64,000 nucleotides of DNA. Origin: Podarcis raffonei (taxonomy: Eukaryota > Chordata > Lepidosauria > Squamata > Lacertidae). Both the position numbers and the translations under genes were made by a program. The notes under the pieces were generated by a model. That model ran no database searches, was not told where the DNA came from, and saw only the letters and a list, made by a program, of their open reading frames with translations. Below, one piece after another: positions 42,801 through 52,700 of this stretch (positions within the stretch are counted from its first letter, which is position 1; each line of letters starts with the position of its first letter). The DNA lies in the NCBI RefSeq assembly GCF_027172205.1, contig NC_070605.1:51485804-51549803 (forward strand), in the 5' to 3' direction.

Positions 42801-45145
42801 AATGAAGTGGGACTCACAGAGAGCCCCTTTGGTGCTGAGTGTGTCACTGATCAGACAGTTGGCACTGAAAGCACGCCTTCAAAGGGGGTTGCATTCAGTA
42901 AGTGCCCTCAAATGGAGGCCCCCTAATGCAGCTGATCAATAAGTCCTGAATGCAAAGAAAAAAATTGGAAGCTCACTTTAAGCTGCCAGTTGTTCTTTTG
43001 TGACCATATTCTTACTTGCTCTGCAGCAAACTTCACATATAATACTGCAGGTGGCATTGTCATGGTCAATTAGGACCCCTGCCAGTCCTAACTGGCCCTT
43101 GCCTGCAGGTTCCTGGTGTCTGTTTTTATATATTTAAGAAGATTTATGCTCTACCTCTCAATCTAAAAGATTTTTAAGGTAAAGGTAAAGGTACCCCTGC
43201 CCGTACGGGCCAGTTTTGCCAGACTCTGGGGTTGTGCGCCCATCTCACTCTATAGGCCGGGGGCCAGCGCTGTCCGGAGACACTTCCGGGTCACGTGGCC
43301 AGCGTGACATCGCTGCTCTGGCGAGCCAGAGCCGCACACGGAAACGCTGTTTACCCTCCCGCTAGTAAGCGGTCCCTATTTATCTACTTGCACCTGGGGG
43401 TGCTTTCGAACTGCTAGGTTGGCAGGCGCTGGGACCAAGCAACGGGAGCGCACCCCACCGCGGGGATTCGAACCGCCAACCTTTCGATCGGCAAGCCCTA
43501 GGCGCTGAGGCTTTTACCCACAGCGCCACCCACGTTTAGAGGCAGCTTAAAAGACATTGTACAACTCAATGTAGGAGGAGCTGCTAAGGGATATCAATTA
43601 CAATATCATGCTATGGACTAAAGGACTTTTAGGCTACAGCCCTAATATAATGTATATTATGTGGAGGAGGAATGGAGTGCTCTGTCCATTCTCTGTGCCC
43701 AGCATAGAAATACCGCAGGCTGCTGGAGGAGAGACAGAGCTCTCCATTGCTCCTCCACTAGCTCCCACCAGGCAAGTACCGTATTTTTCGCTCTATAGGA
43801 TGCACTTTTTCCCCTCCAAAAATTAAGGGGAAATGTGTGTGCGTCCTATGGAGCGAATGCAGGCTCCCTGGCTTCAGCGATAGCAACTCAAAGCCTCCGG
43901 AGCGCAGGCTTTGCTGAAGCCAGGAGAGTCTGGTCTTTGATGTTGGCGGTGGGGGAAAGCAGCGCTTCCCCCCACCGCCAGCCCCACAGGCTTGGGGGGC
44001 AGCGGGAAGGAGTGCGACACCTTCGCGCTGCTCCCGGACCTGGTTTGGAGGCTGGCAGTGGGGAAAGCAGCGCTTCCCTGCACCGCCAGCCCCACAGGCT
44101 CGGGGGGGGGGCAGCGGGAAGGTGTGCGACGCCTTCACGCTGCTCCGGGACCTGGTTTGGAGGCTGGCGGTGGGGGAAAGCAGTGCTTCCCCCCACTGCC
44201 AGCCCCACAAGCTCGGTCGAAAAGCCCACAGGAGCTGCGCGCTCTTCAAAGGGTGCGCGGCTCCTGTGGGCTTTTGCGGGAGATGGGGGAATTCCCCCAC
44301 CTCCTGCAAAAGCCGTGCGCTCTTTAAAGGCTGCACGGATTCTGCGGGCTTTTCTACAAGGTGGGAGAATTCCCCCACCTCCTAATAAAGCCCGCAGGAG
44401 CCGCGCAGCCTTTAAAGAGCATGCCGCTCTTAGGGGCTTTTCCCCAAGGAGGGAGAAGGGACTGACTGGCCGAGTCAGTCCCTTCTCCCTCCTGTGGGCT
44501 TTTGCGGGAGATGGAATCCCCCCACCTGCCACAATAGCAGGGAGAAGGTCTGGGAGAAGTGCACAGGCTACATGCAGCCTGTCCGCTGCTCCCAGAGCTG
44601 GGGGGTGGGGAATCATATTTTTTTCCTTCATTTCCCCCTCTGAAAACTAGGTACGCCCTATAGAGCGAAAAATACGGTAACTTTTGAGAACTTATTCAAA
44701 AGTCTAATTTATGTGTCTGATTTAAAGCTTTAGATGAATTTACTCAACTGTTTCCATGATGCAGAACTTGATTACTTTCCACAAGCAAACAATTAACGTA
44801 AGAAATACATTTATATCCATATATATTTCATAGCAGTCTGTGATTACTGGGAGTCAAGTACTGTCCAAGAACCAACTTACAACAATAAAAAAATTAAATG
44901 GAAAATTATCAAAATGCCAACAAGATAATCAAATGATTGGAGCCTTGAAATTCTGCATTTACTACATTCACTTACTGGCTCTTTGTGTTATATTCTCTGA
45001 TCTTGTCCAAAAAGAGTTTCTGCACAGGATCAAGTTCCTTTGCCTTATTAAAAGCAATGGCCGAAAAGCCGATGTTCCTATGCAAGTGGAAGGAGATTGC
45101 GGAACGGAAAACAGAAGACAACCTGAAGAGCTTTTGGAGAATCAT
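39842..45145 (-). CDS. ATP5PF: ATP5PF, ATP synthase peripheral-stalk subunit F6 (gene-level entry)
   Basis: Nuclear-encoded coupling factor 6 of mitochondrial F1Fo-ATP synthase, part of the peripheral stalk. Coding parts on minus are 45145-44976, 40769-40645 and 39870-39842, which join to 107 codons plus TGA (human 108). The protein starts MILQKLFRLSSVFRSAISFH, an amphipathic Arg/Ser-rich import presequence. The mature-protein region follows: NKAKELDPVQKLFLDKIREY, then KTGGPVDAGPEYEKSLHEQM, then FPEFKFQEPKFEEEQK. The core matches mammalian F6 (NKELDPIQKLFVDKIREY, SGGPVDASSEY, FPTFKFEDPKFE). There is a two-residue insertion near the mature start and the C-terminal tail diverges. Introns are GT-AG. 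It shares a bidirectional promoter with GABPA. Confidence 0.95.
39871..40644 (-). other. ATP5PF intron 3
   Basis: 0.77 kb, GTAAGC...GACAG on minus. AT-rich, with (CAA)-like tracts near 40312-40325. No other feature. Confidence 0.8.
40645..40769 (-). CDS. ATP5PF: ATP5PF coding exon 3
   Basis: Acceptor TTTGTAG|, then KTGGPVDAGPEYEKSLHEQM, then VKLQRVYGGGDMTKFPEFKF. The donor is CAGG|GTAAGC. Confidence 0.95.
40893..41117 (+). mobile_element. Tigger/pogo-like MITE, 225 bp
   Basis: Ends CAGTGGTACCTCGGGTTA and TAACCCGAGGTACCACTG with flanking TA. Slightly shorter than the 242-bp copies, by one lost 'gtaacctgaag' module near the right end. Confidence 0.8.
41299..41629. mobile_element. hAT-type nonautonomous element, 331 bp
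   Basis: Ends CAGGGTGGTCCAAC and GTTGGGCCACCCTG are inverted repeats. The target duplication is ACTTAGAT (41291-41298) against ACTTACAT (41630-41637). It has no coding capacity. Confidence 0.82.
41640..41740 (+). mobile_element. tRNA-derived SINE fragment
   Basis: 'ggagacctaaattcaaatcc' (B-box region), 'gctgactgggtgacc' and 'aatggttgtgaaaataaaat' follow the order of the 8764-8968 family. Its head appears to have been lost next to the hAT insertion. Confidence 0.5.
42285..42465 (+). mobile_element. tRNA-derived SINE, old copy
   Basis: 'aaggagacccagagcaaattc', 'cttgggccagtcacaatctctc', 'tacctcacagggatgttggg' and 'gtatactgcctttaactcactgg' match the 8764 family body. Confidence 0.55.
43178..43534 (-). 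mobile_element. Sauria SINE, distinct subfamily
   Basis: Full-length minus-strand copy with B-box GGTTCGAATCC and the Sauria body. It differs consistently from the other three copies, for example 'acccctgcccgtacgggcc' in place of 'acccctgaccattaggtcc', and 'ctagtaagcggtccctattt'. It therefore represents a different subfamily. No clear target duplication was found. Confidence 0.85.
43779..44677. mobile_element. TA-flanked 899-bp palindromic DNA transposon with internal tandem repeats
   Basis: Inverted ends CCGTATTTTTCGCTCTATAG and CTATAGAGCGAAAAATACGG are perfect and flanked by TA (43777-43778 and 44678-44679), as in Tc1/mariner-type elements. The left half holds about three copies of a roughly 110-bp GC-rich unit ('ggcggtgggggaaagcag' ... 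'ctggtttggaggct'). The right half is a series of alternating inverted units ('cccacaggagc' and 'gctcctgtggg', 'gaattcccccacctcct'), including a perfect 21-bp hairpin at 44447-44467 and 44473-44493. Open frames up to 271 codons on both strands are products of composition and repetition, not a transposase. Confidence 0.8.
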
Positions 45146-45167
45146 GATGTATTTGTAGAAGTTTCAG
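44976..45167 (-). CDS. ATP5PF: ATP5PF exon 2 with start codon
   Basis: Acceptor TTTCTAG| at 45168, 22 nt of 5'UTR, then ATG at 45145-45143. Encodes MILQKLFRLSSVFRSAISFH, then LHRNIGFSAIAFNKAKELDP and VQKLFLDKIREYNTKS. The donor is CCA|GTAAG. Confidence 0.95.
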
Positions 45168-47205
45168 CTAGAAAGACAAAAGGATCTATCAGTTACATCT
45201 TACATACGTCTATTCCTATCTGAACCTCCCAGCAGTTGGAGTTCCACTGGGGAAGCCCACTTTCAAGTTCAGCTGATTGGGACACCACAGTAGTTTCAAC
45301 CAGACGCAGGGCATTCTAAGTTAGCACTGCACCTTTTTGTGGCAGGGGTGCAATGGAATATGTACTGTTTTTTTGTTTTGTTTAATGTTTCAATATTTCT
45401 TTCTGAAAATATCTGGTGACAAGCAGCATATAAGATTTGATGAAGAATTTGTAAGATGCTTGACACTATAACAGATAACCTAGTCCAGAGGTATAGAACC
45501 TTTTCCAGCCTGAGGGCCACATTACCAAATGGGCAACCTTCCGAGGATGGGTGAGGCAGAGGTTAAAAGGGGGCAAAGTTAGACGTATAAGTGGGCAAAG
45601 CAACAAAAGCAACCCTTAACCTAATACAACACACTACATTCCAACAATGGAAACATCAGGTTTCCTTAGTTCATGGACACAATCCAGCCAGACAAAACCA
45701 TTTGAGAAGGGTGTGGAGCAGGTCCAGTGATGGGTGTTGGCTGGGAAAGAGTACTCGGGGCCAGGTGGGCCTCATCTGACACCTCCCTGCTCCCCAGGCT
45801 CAAGGTTCCCCACCTTCATCTAGCCAAAGTTAATGGGGAAAGTTAAATTTCCAACAGACTGCTCCCCCATGCCCATTAATTTGAATGGAACATTTCCACC
45901 ACTGCTCCTTATTCTAATGGCTAAACTGAAACATTCTTAGCTTTTAAAAACAATTGATCAATAGAAGTTATGAAGTTCTTTTCTTGCATTCTTCTGACTC
46001 AAACAATACATCTATAAAAATGCTTTAAAATTCCATAACTTCTTCTTAAGTGTACTTAGGTCGGGGCACCCACCCCATGCATTTGCATACACACACAGAG
46101 AGGTGGACGCCTCAATGGCACCCCTCTGGAGGCTTCACCTGAGGCAAAAAAGGGGCTATCCCCTCCCTCCCCCAATAGCTATGGCTTTGCTTAAGTAAAC
46201 ATCTCAGTCTAGACTATCCTCACATGCAGAGTGACATTCTGGTTCTTCTCAGGGATAGCGTTGTTTGGGGGCAGTTGCAGGTGGGAAATTAGGTCAGAAA
46301 GAGAGTACCAAGAAAGAGCTACAAGCAGAGGTTGGGCAACAGGAGCATTTGGTCTAGAAACCTCCCAGCATTGTTGGGCATCTGACAAGGCCCACTTTAG
46401 AACAGGGGAGTGGGCGCACTGCCAATCCCGATCCTGCTGCTGCATTTCCTTGCCTGTTCATCTGTCCTCTTAACAGGATGTAGATCATGACAAGAAGGAG
46501 AAACCAGACTCAGCCATCCACCACCCGCAAAAGCGAATGGACAGTTCTGACTGCGGGGGAAATGCACCCACACTCAGAGAGCATCCTTTATAAGCAAACC
46601 CCCACCTCCACCCTCCAAAAATCCCTGGGGAACCAGCACTGGTCCGTCCTTGCACAATCTAGTCTAACCCAGATAGGTTCGCCTCCCGGAGGTCCGTAAA
46701 TCTCACGGTCGACCCATTAAAATACTGGGACTCCCTCACTTCGGAGACTGAAATTCTTCAGGGGAGCTGCGCTTATGGTTGATTTGCTACCATTCCCCCT
46801 CCTGAGATACCGCAGAAGCCTGCTAATTCAAAGGCCCGGCAAGGCGGTTAAACGCGGGTTAAACTTGAAGGCGGTTTCACAGCGACTGAGGAGAACCAGT
46901 AAGGCCCAAGCGAACGCACCCGCCCGCTCGGCCTCCTCACCACCGCGCTCTCTCCCGTCCGGATTCAACCCCGCAGAGGAACCGCCGGTCACCTTGCCAG
47001 AGCCCGCAGTGACAGGGAGGGCCTGACTCGGCCCCGCCTCCAACAGGCGCAAAGAGCTTCGGGAGTTTTCTCTTTTGAACGCCCGGCCTTTCGACACAAT
47101 TCTAAGCCGCCTCGCCGTACTTAAGCCTCAGATTCCCTTGCACCGGTCCCTCATAAAGCCCGTTGAAAGGGGGGGAGGGGAAGCGCCTCAGAAACAGCGA
47201 CGTAC
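45168..47205 (-). other. ATP5PF intron 1 (inferred)
   Basis: About 2.0 kb between coding exon 2 and the inferred untranslated exon 1. Contains a hAT-like element (45487-45818) and, at its promoter end, CpG-rich sequence from about 46800. A short segment near 46105-46155 has 'gcttcacctgaggcaaaa', a repeat remnant. Confidence 0.6.
45487..45818. mobile_element. hAT-like nonautonomous element
   Basis: Left end 'cagaggtatagaaccttttccagcc' and right end 'ggctcaaggttccccacctt' form a degenerate inverted pair like that of 21451-21849. Target duplication is unclear. Confidence 0.5.
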
Positions 47206-47260
47206 CTCCTTTGCTTCCCGTCCCCGCTTCACCGGAAACGGATGGATTCACTTCCGGCTT
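47206..47260 (-). other. ATP5PF: ATP5PF non-coding exon 1 (inferred)
   Basis: On minus a good donor, AGGAG|GTACGT, ends at 47206. The ETS sites at 47231-47238 and 47249-47257 lie just upstream or within. The 5' boundary is a guess from the promoter layout, because this exon carries no coding sequence. Confidence 0.45.
47249..47257 (-). promoter_or_regulatory. ETS/GABP site
   Basis: CACTTCCGG on plus (CCGGAAGTG on minus), the optimal GABP/ETS consensus. A second, opposite-facing ACCGGAAA is centred 18-19 bp away at 47231-47238. GABP forms a heterotetramer on paired sites. Confidence 0.7.
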
Positions 47261-47350
47261 CAAGTAGGCGGGTGGGAAAAGAGCAAAAGCTAGTTTGAGT
47301 TTAACTGAGGCGCTTTCCTCGGGAGGCGGCGGCAGTTTCGCAAGGGACGC

Positions 47351-47363
47351 CGGGAGTTGTAGT
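47351..47363 (-). promoter_or_regulatory. ZNF143/THAP11-type site
   Basis: The minus strand reads ACTACAACTCCCG, an exact match to ACTAYRNNNCCCR, the motif bound by ZNF143/Staf at many housekeeping promoters. It lies between the two divergent transcription units. Confidence 0.7.
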
Positions 47364-47399
47364 TTTCGCCCCGACGCGGAGGGGGGGATTGTATGTGTG

Positions 47400-47655
47400 T
47401 GCGCTTTTCCCCCGCCAGGGCCCCGCGCGCAGCCTTCTCTGCCCGAGTGTGAGCGCGCTGCGGCCTTCTTCCCGCAGGGGCGGCGTGAGGGGCTCCGGTG
47501 GGGCTGATCCAGCCGCCGCGGCTGGAAAGTTTTTTTTCTTTAAAAAAAAAGGCGCGGGGAGGGGAAGCGGCGGGCGCTGCTCCGCCTGCTTTGGCGGGTT
47601 AGCGGGGTTTTGCGTTTTGTTTTTTTTGTGACGGAGGCTGAGGTGGCGGCGGCTG
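47400..47655 (+). other. GABPA: GABPA non-coding exon 1 (start inferred)
   Basis: Ends at the strong donor GGCTG|GTAAGT (47655/47656), preceded by GGC-rich 5'UTR-like sequence. The next acceptor that keeps the start codon is at 49635. The transcription start within about 47400-47600 cannot be fixed. Confidence 0.55.
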
Positions 47656-49635
47656 GTAAGTCCTGAGGCGCGAGACTTCGGGGCGCGCGGCTGGAAAGGG
47701 AGGGCGGGGGAGAAAGGGAAGCGCCTCGCGCTGTATCCGGGGGGGAAGGGGGGGTCTCGTGGCTTCCTCGCTTCTTGTGTTTTGTTTCCGTTTTCTGCCC
47801 CGCGCGGCGCGAGCCTCATTTCCGTTCCGAGTTCAAACAACAAGGAGGCGCCGCCGCGGGCGGAAGGGAGAGGAAGGCCTGGGCTGAGGCGGGATGGAGC
47901 CCTGCGCGCCTCAAGGGCCTCCTCGCCGCCATCGCCACCGCGGCGGCGCCCTTTCCTCCCCTATTCCTCCTCCTTCTCCTCTCAAACGGCGGGGCGGGAA
48001 AGAGAGACGTCCCCGCTCGCCCGGCTCGTCATCCGCCATGGAAGAGGCCGCCGGAGTCCAAGGCCGCCTTCGCCTCCCTTGGGAAAGAGACGGGCCCGGC
48101 GGCGGGAGGAGCCGGCGGACATTTCGGGACCCTTCCCGCCGCCTCGCTCAGCCGCCGCCCCCTTCCCTCACTCCGTGTAACCTGGCGGGGTCATCTCGGC
48201 CGTTCGGCCTCCTGTCAAAGGTCGGAGGGGTTATTTCAAAGCGAAGGAACATCACAACAACTTCATCCATCTCTCTCTACATGTGTATCTGAAATGTGTA
48301 CATGCGACAGCGAGGGTTATTCTGTGCCTTCCTTAAAATGCAAATAAAAGGTACCAGAGATTAGATCAGGAGAGCATGTAGCTCAATTGGTTGGAGCATC
48401 ATAATGTACGGGACGGCTACATATTCCTGCATTGCAGGGGGATGGACCACTAGAGGATCCTTAGGGTCCCTTCCAACTCTGCGTTTCTAGGATTAAGTCT
48501 CTTCATAGATGTTTTGTTACATTAAGTGAAGCAGGCAGTACTGGCACCTGCTGACATGCAATATTTTTATTTTTGGAACGAATGAAAATATATTGATCAG
48601 TGGCTTGTATACTGCTATGAAGTATACAGCATCCCCCGGTGCAGTTCTGTATGCACTAGTGTATACACACTTCGAAAAGTGTTCCACCAATAAAATAGGA
48701 ACGTACTTCCCTGTAGGTGTGTTTTAACATTGGGATGTTTTTACTCTTTTTTAAGCAATACCTTAGTTTGACAGCATTATGTTTACTTTGGAACAACGAT
48801 TATGTGGCTTCAGAAAGAGATGGTCCAGGAACAAATAATCATAGTGTTTTGTTTTTGTTTTCAAGTGGCAATTACAGCAGTGTGCATAACTAGAAACAAA
48901 TTGCTTACTTTATAAGAATAGCTGTGCTCTTGCCCCAAAGTGTGAAGGTTTTTACCACTTTAGCTATATTTAAATCATACTGTGATCATTTCCCCAAATC
49001 TTGCAGCAACTTATATTAAATGAAATAACATCTTGAAAGTCCTCAGCTTCTTGAAAGTTATATTTTCCAGTTCTCTTTGGAGAAAGATCCAGCTGTGGCA
49101 AGTTAATAATATAAAGTCGAATGATAAATAGTGCATCGCTTCAGTGTTTCAGACAGAAACTGCTTCAAGCTGACTTCTAGACATTACTCATAATTCATAA
49201 GTTGCATGTCCTGCCTCTGAATTCAGCAGAGGAATGGAAAGATGAAAGGATATGAATGATTAGCCAGCATTTGAGATTTACAGCAAGTTGAAAAAACAGT
49301 GTTTTAAAAGAGACATCTGTTTTATACTGTATAAGCCTTTTTTTTAAAAAAAGGATCTGAATCCACAAGCTACCAAACATCAGAATAATTTTAATGACAA
49401 TGTTATTTTGATATATTAGTGGTCTTAACCATTAGCTCAGCACCCAGTTGAAATCTTGCTCCATATTTATGGCTTTGGATTGTGCCCTAAACAACCTATG
49501 CAGAAACCGCACTAGACCAATAGATCGTATTTTCAAGTGAAAAGTAAATGAATAAATAAAGTGTACTTATTTTGAACCTGTTATTTCTATTTGTATGTAA
49601 TGTGTAAAAACAAACAGACACATTTTATTTTGCAG
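47656..49635 (+). other. GABPA intron 1
   Basis: 2.0 kb. The first 600 bp are still CpG island. A truncated tRNA-derived SINE with a CR1-like tail lies at 48366-48490. The rest is AT-rich with no recognised feature. Confidence 0.7.
48366..48490 (+). mobile_element. tRNA-derived SINE with CR1-like 3' tail
   Basis: 'gtagctcaattggttggagcat' resembles a pol III A-box head. 'cctgcattgcagggggatgg', then 'ctagaggatccttagggtcc' and 'cttccaactctgc' give the CR1 3' end used by several sauropsid SINEs. The B-box region is diverged. Confidence 0.6.
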
Positions 49636-49736
49636 GTTGCCTCTTGAAACATTTCAGCCATGACTAAAAGAGAAGCAGAAGAACTGATAGAAATAGAAAT
49701 TGATGGAACAGAGAAACAAGAGTGCACTGAAGAAAG
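49636..49736 (+). CDS. GABPA: GABPA exon 2 with start codon
   Basis: Acceptor TTTTGCAG|, 24 nt of 5'UTR, ATG at 49660. Encodes [20 protein letters not shown], then ECTEE. The donor is AAAG|GTATAT. Confidence 0.96.
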
Positions 49737-52700
49737 GTATATAATTTGAGTCCACAGGAGTGCACGCATGTATTGCTGTTTCGGGTTTTTTTGGAGCTGC
49801 ATTTCAAATTCAGGAAAGAGAGCCAAGTATTTACTGTAAATCCAGTTTAGAGTGTTGCAGTAGAAGAACAGTGGCTAATCTGCTGTTTGTGGGGGCCTGA
49901 TGTATCCATCCAAGCAAATTTTTCTGCCCAAACCCCACTGAATTTGGTATCAAAAAGTTAATAAAGACATTTCTGGGAAGGCAAATATTTAAATCCCAGC
50001 ACCCTGATATTGATGCAAATCACCGCTCCCCAGTCATCAGATTGTTCATTTAACTAGCAGGGAGGAGCAGCAATACCCATCTTGAGCTGATCTGCCGGGG
50101 GGGGGGAGCATTGTGCATGTTCATGTGAGTGTTGGGTGGCCACCTTCATCACTGCCATGTGGCCCATGGAAGGTTGGCAAAGGGTGAATGCAGCCCTTGG
50201 GCTGAATCAGATTAGCCCGTCTGGGATAGAATGTTGCCATAAAGAGGCCACGGAAAGTGTCTAGCTGTATTTCAGTAACCCAAAGCTTTTTTCTTATGTT
50301 GGGTTCTATACGTTAAAATTCACCCACAGTGGAAAAATTCAAGTTTGTTGAATGTCAGATAACAAGTTGCTGATTGCTTTTTCTCCATTTTCTACTTCCC
50401 TTATTTCTGATAGAAACTTTTTCTTCTTTCACCAAAAGAAGCCAAACAAGGAGGAATTTCCATTTGAAAACTCCTGCTCATTTAACATCCTCCATATGAG
50501 ATTAAGTCTCAACACTTACTCCACTGAGCTAATTTCTCCACTTGATCAAGGGCCAAAAAATCTAACTCTTGGAAGTCTCTCTGAGCATAAATAATCACAA
50601 CTTTAAAATCATTTTGTTTCTTTCTTTTTTCCAGCTGTATAGTGATTAGATGTTTTCATTTGGCAGAAACCAAACTGTTTTTTGTTTTTTAAGAAAACAT
50701 TTACTGCATGCATGTTTCTATAAAAACTGAAAGATAACTGTGCATAATATTTCTGTTTCACAAGCTTGTGGGCAAAGATTGGAGGGGGAAAAGATGGACA
50801 GATGCATCTCCCTCCCTACAGTTATACTACCTATATTTTTCTTAAAGGGTATACTACTTTACCTTAAAATAAAATTAATTGTAAGTCAGGTTTAGGGGCT
50901 TTACCCTGCTTAATCACTGCCATTATTTTTTGGTCCTTGGCCTGTTTCATTATAACCTGTGGAATCTTTGTGATACATGTCTTGCAGTTCCCTTGATATC
51001 TTTCCATTTGTGTATCTTTGTTACATAGCTATTATCTTGATCCCAGTTGTACTCTGCTAAAAAATTAGCAGATTCCTAGGATTTTTTTTCATTAATTGCA
51101 TGATTAGTCAGGTAGTATTCAGATATGACAATGACCTAGATGTCATTGCAACTTTGGATCAACAGTAAGATTCTTCCCACTCCCCATTAAAGTCATGGTT
51201 TCTATGTCCCGGTGCATTTTCAGTTCAGTGCAAGTTCAGATCGCTACAGAGAAACATACAGAGCAGTTAAGGGAGTTCAAATCCAGCTTCAGATATGTAC
51301 TCAAAAATTGTTCCATTTTAAAACTTTCCAAATGAGGTTCAGGTCTCTTACTTGAATGTTTATAGCACTAGCACATTCTAACAGTAGTTTTTGTTCAAAT
51401 ACAAGACCCCTTTTAAACTCTTTTGTTTCAGCATTGTTGAGCAAACTTACACCACTGCAGAATTTGTGAGTCAGGCTATTGATATCAATGAACCGGTTGG
51501 AAATCTTAAGAAACTACTGGAACCAAGACTTCAATGTTCTTTGGAAGCACATGAAATCTGCCTACAGGATATACAGGTATAGCAAAAGCATTACAGTTAA
51601 CAGTTTTAATATAAAGGATGGCCTATACTGAGTAGGACTCCTTTGATCTTCTGCCTACATTTTCTATTGGTGGTTTTATTCTTGTATATATTTATCAATA
51701 TTAATTGATTGGAACACATTGCATAGAATATAATTATCTCTACCAGGGGATGCACATCAGTCAAGAGTAAAACGGACGTAGATATGTGGCCATCTTTTCA
51801 TTTAACTCAACAAAACTTTACCTCTGTATCATATCTAGCATATTTTTCAACAACTGAGACTTTTGTTTAGATCAGGGTTTTTGAGTAAGTAAGTTCTAAC
51901 CAGATAAACATATTCAAGCTACAATTCACTCAGGAAAACAAAATAGATTCAGGTTTATAAGCAAATATGGGAATGCTCAATTATAACAAGTAACCTGGCC
52001 TGCCTTTTAGGTGATACATGCTAGAGGGCAGGGTAGAGCTGCAAAGAGACTGGTTTATCCTAAATAACTGTTTTGAAAGGCGAGTCCTGTCTTTGCTGTT
52101 GAAAACACACAGTCTCTCAGGAGACAAAACTAGCCCCTGCCTATAAAATAAAACCTTGCAATTCCCCCCCCCCATATAATTTTATATGGATAATTGCAAA
52201 AAAAATATATAATGTTAAATAATATGTGTGTTTGAGGAGCAGGAAAGAAACGGCTATCTGGAAACACACAGGCCATATCCTCAGAAATATTAACTGAGTG
52301 GTCTAGAACAACAAAGCATGATCGAAGATATTGCAGAGCATACCTCCAATTGTGTTCAATAGGCCTCCCAAAACAAAGGCTATTGCAGTCTGGAGATCAT
52401 ATCTTTGATGCATGTTCAACACTGTGGTTTCAAAAGTGCTGTATGATAAGGGCATGTGATATATCTACATACCATTATGGTGACCTATCAGATGTTGTGT
52501 GGGAAGGATTCCATGAGAGAGGAAGGCCACTGAAGACAACCACCTGGAAAATCCCCCCAAGGGTGTTCTCCCATCAACTGTCCTGTCCTGATTGTTGTGA
52601 ACAAACTCATAATAATAAGTTGACTACCTTTCTTTGAATTTCTATTTATCAAGCTGGATCCAGATCGTAGTCTTTTTGATCAAGGTGTCAAGACAGATGG

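Larger units (their letters stand above)
40770..44975 (-). other. ATP5PF intron 2
   Basis: A 4.2 kb intron densely invaded by repeats. Contents: Tigger-like MITE (40893-41117), hAT element (41299-41629), tRNA-derived SINE fragments (41640-41740, 42285-42465), a hAT-like fragment (41805-41900), Sauria SINE (43178-43534) and the large TA-flanked palindromic element (43779-44677). The stretch 42470-43170 shows nothing recognised. Confidence 0.8.
46800..48250. promoter_or_regulatory. CpG-island bidirectional promoter of ATP5PF and GABPA
   Basis: GC- and CpG-rich DNA links the divergent 5' ends of ATP5PF (minus) and GABPA (plus). Sites seen: ACCGGAAA at 47231-47238 and CACTTCCGG at 47249-47257 (ETS/GABP type, opposite orientations), and an exact ZNF143-type core at 47351-47363. 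No TATA box was seen. A shared promoter for these two genes is established in mammals. GABP is the factor that binds CCGGAA, so the GABPA product may act on its own promoter and on its neighbour. Confidence 0.8.

Noticed and set aside
43835-44650. 271-codon open frame (and 247-codon antisense frame) in ATP5PF intron 2
   Set aside because: It is made of tandem and inverted GC-rich units inside a TA-flanked transposon. It has no domain, low complexity and open frames on both strands, so it is a composition effect.
47301-48347. Open frames of 130-190 codons, including an ATG in good context near 48038, in the GABPA promoter and intron 1
   Set aside because: GC-rich low-stop DNA. The conserved GABPA start is at 49660, and no conserved peptide or splice logic supports an upstream coding exon.
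48366-48440. Possible tRNA gene
   Set aside because: The A-box-like head is followed by a diverged B region and a CR1 tail, so it is a SINE rather than a tRNA.
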